Assembly: GCF_039909015.1 (NCBI RefSeq)
Contig: NZ_CP150919.1
Span: 5,928,501-5,992,500 of the forward strand
Length of the DNA: 64,000 nt
Source: Pseudomonas grandcourensis
Lineage (GTDB): Bacteria > Pseudomonadota > Gammaproteobacteria > Pseudomonadales > Pseudomonadaceae
Direction: 5' to 3'
Positions 9,145 through 17,650 of the stretch are shown here, piece by piece; positions within the stretch are counted from its first letter, which is position 1, and each line of letters begins with the position of its first letter. The position numbers and the translations under genes are program-made. The notes beneath the pieces were generated by a model. That model saw only the letters and a program-made list of their open reading frames with translations, had not been told where the DNA came from and ran no database searches.

Positions 9145-11211
9145 TTACGCATCCGGCAGCGCCTGGAATGGCGATTCTTTATCCGTACGTTCTTTTTTAC
9201 CCCAGGCGGCAATACCGACCTTGAGTGCATAGAACAGGATGCTGAACACCACAAACAGGAACAGCGCAGTCAGCGTTGCGTTCGTGTAGGCGTTGAAGAT
9301 CACATGTTGCATCTGAGTGATGTCCTTGGCCGGGGCGAGGATCTGACCATTGGCCAGGGCATCGCTGTATTTTTTCGCCAGGGCCAGGAAGCCGATCGCC
9401 GGGTTGGCGTCGAACAGCTTGATGAAGCCTGCGGTGGTGGTGCAGATCAGCAACCACACGGCCGGCAACATGGTGACCCAAACATAACGCTGGCGTTTCA
9501 TCTTGATCAGCACCACGGTGCCGAGCATCAGCGCGATACCGGCCAGCATCTGGTTGGAGATACCGAACAGCGGCCACAAGGTGTTGATGCCACCCAACGG
9601 ATCGATCACGCCCTGGTACAGCAACCAACCCCACATCGCCACACAACCGGCGGTGGCGATCAGGTTGGCGGTCCAGGATTCGGTGCGTTTCAGCGCCGGC
9701 ACGAAAGAGCCGAGCAAGTCCTGCAGCATGAAGCGTCCGGCACGGGTACCGGCGTCGACTGCGGTCAGGATGAACAGCGCTTCGAACAGGATCGCAAAGT
9801 GGTACCAGAACGCCATGGTGTTTTCACCCGGCAGGACACTGTGCAGGATCTGCGCGATACCGACCGCCAGGGTCGGTGCACCACCGGCACGGGCCAGGAT
9901 GGTGGTTTCACCAATATCGTGGGCCACCGCTTGCAGGGCTTCCGGGGTAATCGCAAAGCCCCAGTTGCTGACGGCTGTAGCAACGGCCACCACATCACCG
10001 CCGACCACGGCCGCCGGGCTGTTCATGGCGAAGTACACGCCAGGCTCGATCACCGAAGCGGCAACCATGGCCATGATCGCCACGAAGGATTCCATCAGCA
10101 TGCCGCCGTAACCGATGTAGCGGGCGTTGGTTTCGTTATCCAGCAGCTTCGGCGTGGTGCCGGAAGCGATCAGCGCGTGGAAACCCGATACCGCGCCACA
10201 GGCGATGGTGATGAACAGGAACGGAAACAGACCGCCCTTCCATACCGGGCCGGTGCCGTCGATGAATTGGGTCAGGGCCGGCATTTTCAGCTCGGGCATG
10301 GTCACCAGGATGCCGATGGCCAGGGCGACGATGGTGCCGATTTTCAGGAAAGTCGACAGATAGTCACGGGGCGCCAGGATTAGCCACACCGGCAACACCG
10401 CTGCGACAAAACCGTAACCGATCAACATCCAGGTGATCTGGATACCGGTAAAGCTGAATGCCTTGGCCCACACCGGATCCGCTGCGATCTGCCCGCCGAG
10501 CCAGATAGAACCCAGCAACAGCAGCACACCGATCACCGAAATCTCACCGATGCGACCCGGGCGGATGTAGCGCATGTAGATGCCCATGAACATCGCGATC
10601 GGGATGGTCGCCATCACCGTGAAAATACCCCACGGGCTCTCGGCCAGGGCTTTCACCACGATCAGCGCCAGCACCGCGAGGATGATGATCATGATCAGGA
10701 AGCAGCCGAACAGCGCGATGGTGCCGGGGATACGGCCCATTTCTTCCCGGACCATATCGCCCAGGGAACGGCCGTTGCGGCGGGTGGACATGAACAGGAC
10801 CATGAAGTCCTGAACGGCACCGGCCAGCACCACGCCGGCGATCAGCCATAGCGTGCCGGGCAGGTAGCCCATCTGCGCCGCCAATACAGGGCCGACCAGC
10901 GGACCTGCGCCGGCAATGGCCGCGAAGTGGTGACCAAAAAGAATGTGCTTGTTGGTTGGAACGTAGTCCAGACCGTCATTGTTGAGCACAGCGGGAGTGG
11001 CCCGTCGCGCATCGAGTTGCATGACATTGTTAGCGATGAACAGACTGTAGTAGCGGTAGGCGACGAGATAGATGGCCACGGCAGCGACCACAATCCACAA
11101 GGCGTTGATTGCCTCGCCTCGGCGCAATGCCACGACACCCAGGGCGCACGCACCTACGATTGCCAGCACCAGCCAAGGCAAATGGCGTAGCGGGCTATTA
11201 TTATTTTTCAT
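9145..11211 (-). CDS. cstA: CstA/BtsT family carbon-starvation (pyruvate or peptide) transporter
   Basis: This large inner-membrane permease of 688 residues has about 18 hydrophobic segments. The family signature GHHFAAIAGAGPLVGPVLAAQMGY lies near residue 85, and FALIASGTTPKLL-like sequence near 350. E. coli homologues take up pyruvate or peptides. The ATG at 11211 (MKNNNSPLRHLP) fits family length; a longer open frame to 11283 has no support. Codons 2-6 contain an AATAATAA Hfq/Crc motif, which predicts catabolite control of translation. It heads the cstA-yjiX-yjiA unit and is divergent from mapZ. Confidence 0.93.
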   Translation of the reverse strand: MKNNNSPLRHLPWLVLAIVGACALGVVALRRGEAINALWIVVAAVAIYLVAYRYYSLFIANNVMQLDARRATPAVLNNDGLDYVPTNKHILFGHHFAAIAGAGPLVGPVLAAQMGYLPGTLWLIAGVVLAGAVQDFMVLFMSTRRNGRSLGDMVREEMGRIPGTIALFGCFLIMIIILAVLALIVVKALAESPWGIFTVMATIPIAMFMGIYMRYIRPGRIGEISVIGVLLLLGSIWLGGQIAADPVWAKAFSFTGIQITWMLIGYGFVAAVLPVWLILAPRDYLSTFLKIGTIVALAIGILVTMPELKMPALTQFIDGTGPVWKGGLFPFLFITIACGAVSGFHALIASGTTPKLLDNETNARYIGYGGMLMESFVAIMAMVAASVIEPGVYFAMNSPAAVVGGDVVAVATAVSNWGFAITPEALQAVAHDIGETTILARAGGAPTLAVGIAQILHSVLPGENTMAFWYHFAILFEALFILTAVDAGTRAGRFMLQDLLGSFVPALKRTESWTANLIATAGCVAMWGWLLYQGVIDPLGGINTLWPLFGISNQMLAGIALMLGTVVLIKMKRQRYVWVTMLPAVWLLICTTTAGFIKLFDANPAIGFLALAKKYSDALANGQILAPAKDITQMQHVIFNAYTNATLTALFLFVVFSILFYALKVGIAAWGKKERTDKESPFQALPDA
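11198..11205 (-). promoter_or_regulatory. Hfq/Crc CA motif at the cstA start
   Basis: On the minus strand AATAATAA fits the AANAANAA catabolite-activity motif and lies within codons 3-6 of cstA, where Hfq/Crc binding would block initiation. Confidence 0.5.
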
Positions 11212-11371
11212 TTTATGATTCCAGCCAGAGTGGACAAGAAAGACAGCCACCCCGAGTTTAGCGCTCCTGACGGCAAAGACCATACCCCGACATTGGTCTA
11301 GACACCTGCACGCGCTGGCAGCCTCTGATCATGCGGGTCTATAGTCAGCGTACATTTCCGAGGACCGCGCC

Positions 11372-11740
11372 ATGAGCGAGTACCCTGCCGAACGTCGCCG
11401 CTTCAAACGTATTGCGTTCGATGCCCGAACCGAGCTGAGTCAGGGCGAGTCCACCTGGCCGGTGAAGTTGATCGACCTGTCGCTCAAGGGCTTGCTGATC
11501 GAACGACCCGATCCGTGGCTGGGCAATCCAAGGCAGGATTTTCTGGTCGACATTCATCTGAGCGAAGAGGCCGACATCACCATGGATGTGCAACTGGCCC
11601 ACGACGACCATGGCCAACTCGGCTTTGTCTGCCTGCACATCAGCCTGGAGTCCATCGAGCGCCTGCGGCGATTGATCGAGCTCAACCTCGCTGATCCGCA
11701 GGAGCTGGAGCGAGAATTGGGGGCGCTGATCGAGATTTGA
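11372..11740 (+). CDS. mapZ: MapZ-like PilZ-domain c-di-GMP adaptor
   Basis: This is a single PilZ domain of 122 residues. Both c-di-GMP motifs are present: RRRFKR at residues 8-13 (RxxxR) and DLSLKG near 36-41 (D/NxSxxG). The protein resembles P. aeruginosa PA4608 (MapZ) through ERRRFxRIAFDA and the LRRLIELNL...LERELxxLI tail. MapZ inhibits the chemotaxis methyltransferase CheR1 when loaded with c-di-GMP. The position between cstA and radA matches PA4606-PA4609. The c-di-GMP enzyme morA lies 8 kb away. Confidence 0.88.
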   Translation: MSEYPAERRRFKRIAFDARTELSQGESTWPVKLIDLSLKGLLIERPDPWLGNPRQDFLVDIHLSEEADITMDVQLAHDDHGQLGFVCLHISLESIERLRRLIELNLADPQELERELGALIEI

Positions 11741-11782
11741 CGGCCTGTCATCGCTCCCACAGGGTTATGTATTCAACTGAAA

Positions 11783-13150
11783 TTATTCGAACAACGCATC
11801 CAACGCCTGCTCCAGGCGTGTGACCGCAATGATCTGCAACCCGGCCGGCGCCTCCTTCGGCGCATTGCCCTTGGGCACGATGGCGCGCTTGAAGCCGTGC
11901 TTGGCGGCTTCCTTCAAGCGCTCCTGACCGCTCGGCACCGGACGCACCTCACCGGAAAGCCCGACCTCACCGAACACCAGCAGATCGTGGGGCAACGGCC
12001 GGTTGCGCAAACTGGACATCACCGCTGCCATCAACGCCAGGTCGGACGCCGTTTCCAATACCTTGACCCCGCCGACCACGTTGAGAAAAACGTCCTGATC
12101 ATGAGTCGGAATGCCGCCGTGACGGTGCAGCACCGCCAGCAACATCGCCAGCCGGTTCTGGTCCAGCCCCAGTGTGACTCGACGGGGGTTGGCCAGGTGA
12201 CTGTCGTCCACCAGCGCCTGAACCTCCACCAGCATCGGCCGCGTGCCTTCCCAGGTTGCCATCACCACGCTACCCGGGACTTCTTCCTGGGCCCGGGTCA
12301 GAAATATCGCCGAAGGGTTGGAGACTTCTTTCAGGCCCTTGTCGGTCATGCCGAACACGCCAAGCTCATTGACCGCACCAAAACGGTTCTTCACCGCCCG
12401 CAGCAGACGCAAGCGACCGTCGGACTCGCCTTCGAAATACAGCACGGTGTCGACCATGTGCTCCAGCACCCGAGGGCCAGCCAGCGCGCCTTCCTTGGTG
12501 ACGTGGCCCACCAGGAAAATCGCCGTACCGCTCTGTTTGGCATAACGCACCAGCAATGCCGCGCTTTCACGCACCTGGGATACACCACCCGGTGCCGATT
12601 GCAGCTGCTCGGTAAAGATCGTCTGGATCGAGTCGATCACCATCACCTTGGGCTTTTCCTGACGGGCCGTGGCGATGATGGCTTCGATGCAGGTTTCGGT
12701 CATCACCCGCAGTTGATCCTGAGGCAACCCCAGGCGCCGCGCACGCATGGCCACTTGCTGCTGGGATTCTTCACCGGTGACGTACAGCGCCGGCATGCTC
12801 TTGGCGAGGTTGCACAAGGTTTGCAACAGAATGGTCGACTTGCCGATGCCGGGGTCGCCACCGATCAGCACCACCGAGCCATCCACCAGACCACCACCCA
12901 GAACCCGGTCGAGCTCACTGGAAGCGGTGGAGAAGCGCGGAATTTCCTCGACACTGACTTCGGCCAGGGTCCTGATCTGCGCCTGCTGACCGGCCCAGCC
13001 GGTACGACCGCTGGGGGCAGCTGCCCCGCCGCTTTCCACCATGGTTTCGGTGAGCGTGTTCCAGGCCCCGCACTCACCGCACTGGCCGGCCCATTTGGGA
13101 AAGGTTGAGCCGCACTCGGTGCAGCCGTACATGCGCTTGGCCTTGGCCAT
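11783..13150 (-). CDS. radA: DNA repair protein RadA (branch-migration ATPase)
   Basis: RadA extends heteroduplex and processes recombination intermediates with RecA. The order is a C4 zinc finger (CTECGSTFPKWAGQCGECGAW) at residues 9-30, a RecA-like core with Walker A GGDPGIGKST, the RadA-specific KNRFG motif near 255, and a Lon-like C-terminal domain. The ATG at 13150 gives MAKAKRMYGC and 455 residues, the family norm; the frame is open 23 codons further upstream without support. Confidence 0.97.
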   Translation of the reverse strand: MAKAKRMYGCTECGSTFPKWAGQCGECGAWNTLTETMVESGGAAAPSGRTGWAGQQAQIRTLAEVSVEEIPRFSTASSELDRVLGGGLVDGSVVLIGGDPGIGKSTILLQTLCNLAKSMPALYVTGEESQQQVAMRARRLGLPQDQLRVMTETCIEAIIATARQEKPKVMVIDSIQTIFTEQLQSAPGGVSQVRESAALLVRYAKQSGTAIFLVGHVTKEGALAGPRVLEHMVDTVLYFEGESDGRLRLLRAVKNRFGAVNELGVFGMTDKGLKEVSNPSAIFLTRAQEEVPGSVVMATWEGTRPMLVEVQALVDDSHLANPRRVTLGLDQNRLAMLLAVLHRHGGIPTHDQDVFLNVVGGVKVLETASDLALMAAVMSSLRNRPLPHDLLVFGEVGLSGEVRPVPSGQERLKEAAKHGFKRAIVPKGNAPKEAPAGLQIIAVTRLEQALDALFE

Positions 13151-13778
13151 CGGAACTCCCGGAAAAAAACGCGATGATAGCTCAGCTGAAGCGCGCGAGT
13201 ACGGCCGGATACTTCGCAACCCTTTGGATGATCTTAAACAGCGACATTAAACGCAGAGATATTGATACACACTCAATTACAAGTCTTGTATAAGTTTCCT
13301 TGTTCAACATAACCAACAAACTCTAGAGACAGGGCTTACTGTACAACTTGAAAACCTATACAAACCTTATCCAACACACAACTCCGAAAACACTTACACA
13401 AAGCGCGGCTATTAACGCAGAGAAATACGCAGTTTGCTACCCCCCGAACTAACCAAATAGTCCACATCACTACAACAGCAATCTATTTTCAATACCGCCC
13501 ACTGACCACTATCTGCCCGATCAGCTTTCAACGTCCCGATTCGGTGATAGCCCCTCAACCTTGGCTCGCTCACACAACGAAGCCATATCGCTGAAAAACG
13601 TCATATGCAAAACACCGCAGAAGGCCTGGCCGCCCCACAGTTGAGATCCATCGGTGATTTTTTCAACACCACCCGCTGTCGATTGCTCGCAAGCGCGGCA
13701 GGCAGTTGATTCGAGCAGAATGCGATTTGGTGATTTACACTGCGTTCATCAACCTCATCTGTAACAAGGAAATAACCT
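13151..13778. other. 628-bp AT-rich gap between radA and mscL
   Basis: No convincing gene is seen. The stretch at about 13220-13500 is clearly poorer in GC than all neighbouring genes. Two related segments, ATTAAACGCAGAGATAT near 13246 and ATTAACGCAGAGAAAT near 13411, form an imperfect direct repeat. The mscL ATG is preceded by an AAGGAAA ribosome site. The region is long enough for a small RNA, but no terminator hairpin was recognised. Confidence 0.5.
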
Positions 13779-14192
13779 ATGGGCGTGCTAAATGAGTTCA
13801 AGGCCTTCGCGGTCAAAGGCAACGTGGTCGACATGGCCGTCGGCATCATCATCGGTGCGGCCTTCGGCAAGATCGTCACCTCGTTTGTCGGTGACCTGGT
13901 CATGCCACCAATCGGGATGCTGATCGGTGGCGTCGACTTCAGTGATCTGGTCGTAACGCTCAAGGCAGCGGACGGCGCGACTCCGGCGGTGGTGCTGGCT
14001 TATGGCAAATTCATCCAGACCATCATCGACTTTGTCATTGTCGCCTTCGCGATCTTCATGGGCGTCAAGGCTATCAACCGCCTGAAGCGCGAAGAAGCCG
14101 TGGCCCCCAGCCTGCCGCCGGTTCCAACCAAGGAAGAAGAGTTGCTGGGCGAGATCCGCGACTTGCTCAAGGCCCAGAACAACCGGCCTTGA
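13779..14192 (+). CDS. mscL: large-conductance mechanosensitive channel MscL
   Basis: MscL is an inner-membrane safety valve that opens on hypo-osmotic shock. The 137 residues show the N-terminal [33 protein letters not shown] pore segment (residues 1-33), a periplasmic loop, a second helix (about 76-98) and the conserved C-terminal [14 protein letters not shown] bundle helix. A strong ribosome site precedes the ATG and a bidirectional terminator follows. Confidence 0.98.
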   Translation: MGVLNEFKAFAVKGNVVDMAVGIIIGAAFGKIVTSFVGDLVMPPIGMLIGGVDFSDLVVTLKAADGATPAVVLAYGKFIQTIIDFVIVAFAIFMGVKAINRLKREEAVAPSLPPVPTKEEELLGEIRDLLKAQNNRP

Positions 14193-14204
14193 CGGCATCA
14201 GCAT

Positions 14205-14235
14205 AAAAAACGGCGCCTTCGAGGCGCCGTTTTTC
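14205..14235. terminator. bidirectional terminator between mscL and fpr
   Basis: The stem CGGCGCCT / AGGCGCCG has a 3-base loop and is flanked by A-runs on the left and T-runs on the right. It can stop both mscL and the convergent fpr. Confidence 0.9.
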
Positions 14236-15012
14236 TTACCAGAAGTTTTCCACCGCCACCTGGCCGGGTCGCCGGCTGAGGCTCAAGTGCATGTCCCGCT
14301 GCTTAAGCAGCTTGCGCGTGTCATCGATCATCTGCGGATTACCGCACAGCATGACCCGAGAATGCTCAGGGGTCAGCGCAACACCCGCGACGCGCTCCAG
14401 CTCGCCGTTTTCAATCAGCGTGGTGATCCTCCCGTTCAATGAGCCGGGATGCTGTTCACGAGTGACCGTGGTGATGAGTTGAAGTTTATGGGCGTACTCC
14501 GCCAGATACTCACGCTTGGCCAGCCCTGCGATCAGCTCCTGATAAGCCAGTTCCCGGGCTTCGCGAACGCTGTAGACCAGGATGATCCGCTCGAATCGCT
14601 CCCAGACTTCGAAATCCTGAAGTATCGACAGGAACGGCGCGATGCCCGTGCCGGTGGATAACAACCACAGATCGCGCCCATCGACAAACCGGTCCAGCGT
14701 CAGGTAACCAAACGCCTGGCGGTCGACCAGCAATGCATCGCCGACACCCAGCCGGCTGAGCTCGCTGGTGAACTCACCGCCAGGTACGACAATGGAAAAG
14801 AACTCGAGGAACTCGTCAAAGGGCGAGGACACCATGGAATAGGCGCGCCATACCGTGCTGCCGTCAGCCTTGGTGACACCCAGCCGGGCAAATTGTCCCG
14901 CCCGAAAACGAAAACCTGCGTCCCGGCTGGCACGCAAGGTAAACAGGTTCGGGGTCAGCGGATGAACCTCGAGCAAGGTCTGACGGGTAAATTTTTCCTC
15001 ACTGACGGACAT
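14236..15012 (-). CDS. fpr: ferredoxin/flavodoxin-NADP reductase
   Basis: This FAD enzyme exchanges electrons between NADPH and ferredoxin or flavodoxin and feeds Fe-S, haem and redox-stress pathways. The FAD-binding RAYSMVSSP is near residue 50, LLSTGTGIAPFLSIL near 115 marks the NADP domain, and CGNPQMIDD lies near 230. The ATG at 15012 has GGAG six bases upstream and gives 258 residues; the frame is open 25 codons further without support. It sits between mscL and ppoR, as in P. putida. Confidence 0.93.
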   Translation of the reverse strand: MSVSEEKFTRQTLLEVHPLTPNLFTLRASRDAGFRFRAGQFARLGVTKADGSTVWRAYSMVSSPFDEFLEFFSIVVPGGEFTSELSRLGVGDALLVDRQAFGYLTLDRFVDGRDLWLLSTGTGIAPFLSILQDFEVWERFERIILVYSVREARELAYQELIAGLAKREYLAEYAHKLQLITTVTREQHPGSLNGRITTLIENGELERVAGVALTPEHSRVMLCGNPQMIDDTRKLLKQRDMHLSLSRRPGQVAVENFW

Positions 15013-15317
15013 GGAAGGCTCCAATCGAAAGATACCCCAGTGTCCCGCAAAGAAAGCAGCGTAACCACCGACAATTTGTAGTGGCATTAACGAGCACTAC
15101 CGATCGAACATTAAATGCGACATACAACCATGATTATAAAATGACATATGGCATTTCATAACTCGTCTATTGCCTAAGAACCTGGAACACACTTTTCCAA
15201 CAGTCAAAAGAACAAAATTGTCGAACCATCCATGTAAGAACCGTCCTACACTTCGTGACGTGCCGGATTTCGGATCCAATACTGCATCCGAACAACAGGC
15301 ACATGGAGATCATGTGT
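15013..15317. other. 305-bp AT-rich divergent promoter region of fpr and ppoR
   Basis: No gene is seen. The region is AT-rich relative to its neighbours and includes ACATATG-type small palindromes near 15145. No clear lux box (20-bp dyad) was recognised. Confidence 0.45.
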
Positions 15318-16031
15318 ATGGAGATCTGGAAGGAGTCACAGCTCAAACATTTGGCCCACACGCAAGAGATCAATACGGCCTATCGAATCGCGCTCAATTT
15401 CGCTAGAAACCTTGGATATAAATTTTGTGGCTTTTCAATTACTTCGACCTCAGTCGGGGCCGACGCCAGTACGGTGAACCTGAACAATTTTCCCCAGGAG
15501 TGGAACAGTCAATATGAAAAAAACAACGCCACACAAATAGACCCGATAGTGGCGCATTGCAATCACTCAACGCTGCCTGTTCTCTGGAGCGAAGAGCTTT
15601 TTTCCAGGACGCCATGGCTATGGCAGTTGCTGCAGCAACAAGGTTTGCAGCATGGCTGGTCCCAGGCGATCCACGATGAGGAAACCGGTCTGCGCAGTAT
15701 TCTCAGCCTTGCCAGAAGCCATTGCCCGATTTCAGCCTATGAGCTGTACGAGCATCTTGGATTCTCGGTATTCATCAGTCGCCATTTGCACGCTCTGGCG
15801 ATCGCAATGCAACCGAGAAAACCGGTTCCCCCCCAGGCTCCCCCCTTGTCACGGCGGGAACTCGAAGTATTGAAACTGTCGGCCGATGGCAAGACGGCCT
15901 ATGAAATTTCCAGGATCCTCAGTTTGAGTGAACGCACGGTCAATTTTCATGTGCACAGGGCTATCGAGAAGTTCGGCGTCAATAACAAGATTGCGGCAGT
16001 CATCGCCGCGGCCCGGTCCGGAGCCATCTGA
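15318..16031 (+). CDS. ppoR: LuxR-family quorum-sensing solo PpoR
   Basis: This regulator has an N-terminal acyl-homoserine-lactone domain (about 15-165) and a C-terminal LuxR helix-turn-helix (LSRRELEVLKLSADGKTAYEISRILSLSERTVNFHV). The key ligand residues of the family (TraR W57, Y61, D70, P71, W85) are all present as W62, Y66, D75, P76 and W90, so it should bind AHLs. No luxI gene is in the window, so it is a solo. Three in-frame ATGs compete (15303, 15312, 15318). The last has GGAG nine bases upstream and gives 237 residues, close to P. putida PpoR. Position between fpr and rlmG matches PP4646-PP4648. Confidence 0.85.
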   Translation: MEIWKESQLKHLAHTQEINTAYRIALNFARNLGYKFCGFSITSTSVGADASTVNLNNFPQEWNSQYEKNNATQIDPIVAHCNHSTLPVLWSEELFSRTPWLWQLLQQQGLQHGWSQAIHDEETGLRSILSLARSHCPISAYELYEHLGFSVFISRHLHALAIAMQPRKPVPPQAPPLSRRELEVLKLSADGKTAYEISRILSLSERTVNFHVHRAIEKFGVNNKIAAVIAAARSGAI

Positions 16032-16206
16032 AAGCGCCCGCCCGCGGGAAAACCTGCGGGTAATCCAGGCAAAAAAAACGTACCATTTGCGGTCCCTCCT
16101 GAGTGATGGCGTGTAGACCTTCACGACGCAGTACACTCGGACGGCTCCGCCCGCTTCAACGCCTTCAGGCAGCGGGACATCCGTTGATTACCCAGAGCCC
16201 CGCCCC

Positions 16207-17331
16207 ATGCCTTTGCTCGAAACACCCTTCGCCAGCCTCGACCTGATCCGCCAGCCCGAACAGCAGAACGAACCGCTGCAAGCTTTCGATGCAGCCGATG
16301 AATACCTGCTCAATCATCTGGCCGAACAGCAGCCGGCCTCGGACACCCGGGTATTGGTGCTCAATGACAGTTTCGGCGCGTTGGCGGCGAGCCTCGCGGG
16401 CAAGGTGCGGGTGGTCAGCAGCGGTGATTCGTTCCTGGCCCTGCAGGGTCTGGAAAAGAACCTGGTGCGCAACGGCCTGGCCTTTGATGCGGTGCCGAGC
16501 GTACCCGCCAGCGAAGCCCTTGCCGGGCCGTTCGACTGCGTGCTGATCCGTGTACCGAAAACCCTGGCGCTGCTGGAAGAACAACTGATCCGCCTGCAAG
16601 GCCAACTGGCACCCGGCGCCCAAGTGGTTGCCGCAGCCATGATCAAGCACCTGCCTCGGGCGGCGGGTGACCTGCTGGAGCGTTACATCGGCCCTGTGCA
16701 AGCCTCGTTGGCGGTGAAGAAGGCGCGGCTCTTGATTGCCACGGCTCAGGACAAAACGCCATCGGTGTCGCCTTACCCAACGCGATACAGACTCGACGAA
16801 CCGGCCATCGAACTGCTCAACCACGCCAACGTGTTTTGCCGCGAAGGCCTGGACATCGGCACCCGGGCATTTTTGCCACACCTGCCGAAAAACCTCGGCT
16901 CGGCGCGGGTCGCCGATCTCGGTTGCGGCAACGGCGTCCTGGCCATCGCCAGCGCCCTGCAAAACCCCGAGGCCCACTACACGCTGGTGGACGAGTCGTT
17001 CATGGCCGTGCAATCGGCCTTCGAGAACTGGCGCGCTGCACTGGGTGAACGGGAAGTGATCGTGCGCCCCGGTGATGGCCTGGCCGGGCAGGAACCGCAA
17101 TCACTGGACGTCGTGCTGTGCAATCCACCCTTTCACCAGCAACAGGTGGTGGGCGACTTCCTGGCCTGGCGGATGTTCCAGCAGGCGCGAGAAGCGCTGG
17201 TCGTGGGCGGCGCACTGTACATCGTCGGCAATCGTCACCTGGGTTACCACAGCAAGCTGGCGCGATTGTTCCGTGGCGTCGAGCAAGTGGCGGCCAATCC
17301 GAAATTCGTGATCCTCAAGGCGCGCAAGTAA
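16207..17331 (+). CDS. rlmG: 23S rRNA guanine-1835 N2-methyltransferase
   Basis: RlmG methylates G1835 of 23S rRNA using S-adenosylmethionine. The 374 residues form two methyltransferase-like halves: a degenerate N-terminal one and a C-terminal catalytic one with VADLGCGNGVLAIA near residue 236 and the amino-methyltransferase motif CNPPFH near 303. It follows ppoR on the same strand after a 175-bp gap and is probably transcribed on its own. Confidence 0.93.
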   Translation: MPLLETPFASLDLIRQPEQQNEPLQAFDAADEYLLNHLAEQQPASDTRVLVLNDSFGALAASLAGKVRVVSSGDSFLALQGLEKNLVRNGLAFDAVPSVPASEALAGPFDCVLIRVPKTLALLEEQLIRLQGQLAPGAQVVAAAMIKHLPRAAGDLLERYIGPVQASLAVKKARLLIATAQDKTPSVSPYPTRYRLDEPAIELLNHANVFCREGLDIGTRAFLPHLPKNLGSARVADLGCGNGVLAIASALQNPEAHYTLVDESFMAVQSAFENWRAALGEREVIVRPGDGLAGQEPQSLDVVLCNPPFHQQQVVGDFLAWRMFQQAREALVVGGALYIVGNRHLGYHSKLARLFRGVEQVAANPKFVILKARK

Positions 17332-17336
17332 CAGGC

Positions 17337-17361
17337 AAAAAAAACCCTCCGGTCGGAGGGT
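17337..17361 (-). terminator. terminator of the cioAB operon
   Basis: CCCTCC / GGAGGG with a 4-base loop has a run of eight T on the minus strand, 35 bp after the last small gene of the oxidase operon. On the plus strand no T-run follows, so it serves rlmG poorly. Confidence 0.75.
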
Positions 17362-17395
17362 CGTAAATCCGTGCCCTGAGGCCACGGGAGAGATG

Positions 17396-17563
17396 TCAGT
17401 GCGTGGTCAGGCCGGCCGCGTTCATGAACAGGCGCATCAGGCTGGCGACGATGAACAAGGCACCCACGCTGCCGACCCAGATCAGGGCCAACCAGCCGAG
17501 CCGCTGCCATAGCGGCTTTTTTTCGGCTTCTTCAATGTCGTGCAGGGAATGTTTGCCGTTCAT
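17396..17563 (-). CDS. DUF2474 small membrane subunit of the cio operon
   Basis: This 55-residue protein has one membrane helix (LGWLALIWVGSVGALFIVASLMRLFM, about 21-46) after a charged N-terminus. It lies downstream of cioB on the same strand, the usual place of DUF2474 and of CydX-like accessory subunits of bd-type oxidases. It is probably a structural or stabilising subunit; this is inferred from size, topology and position. The ATG at 17563 is chosen because the upstream extension is REP sequence. Confidence 0.8.
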   Translation of the reverse strand: MNGKHSLHDIEEAEKKPLWQRLGWLALIWVGSVGALFIVASLMRLFMNAAGLTTH

Positions 17564-17600
17564 TGATAAATCCTCCGATGTAGATCGATGGCGTCTGTCA

Positions 17601-17633
17601 GAACGCCATCGCGAGCAGGCTCGCTCCCACAAG
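17601..17633. repeat. single REP unit
   Basis: CGCCATCGCGAGCAGGCTCG followed by CTCCCACA is one REP unit, located between cioB and the small subunit gene. Confidence 0.7.
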
Positions 17634-17650
17634 GTTCGCGGTGCACAGGG

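Noticed and set aside
9022..10383. 453-codon open frame opposite cstA
   Set aside because: Antisense shadow; cstA and yjiX fit their families precisely.
13601..13963. 120-codon minus-strand frame overlapping mscL
   Set aside because: It overlaps a certain mscL gene in antisense and has no ribosome site or motif.
15013..15317. lux box upstream of ppoR
   Set aside because: No 18-20-bp dyad resembling a lux box was found; only short AT-rich palindromes are present.
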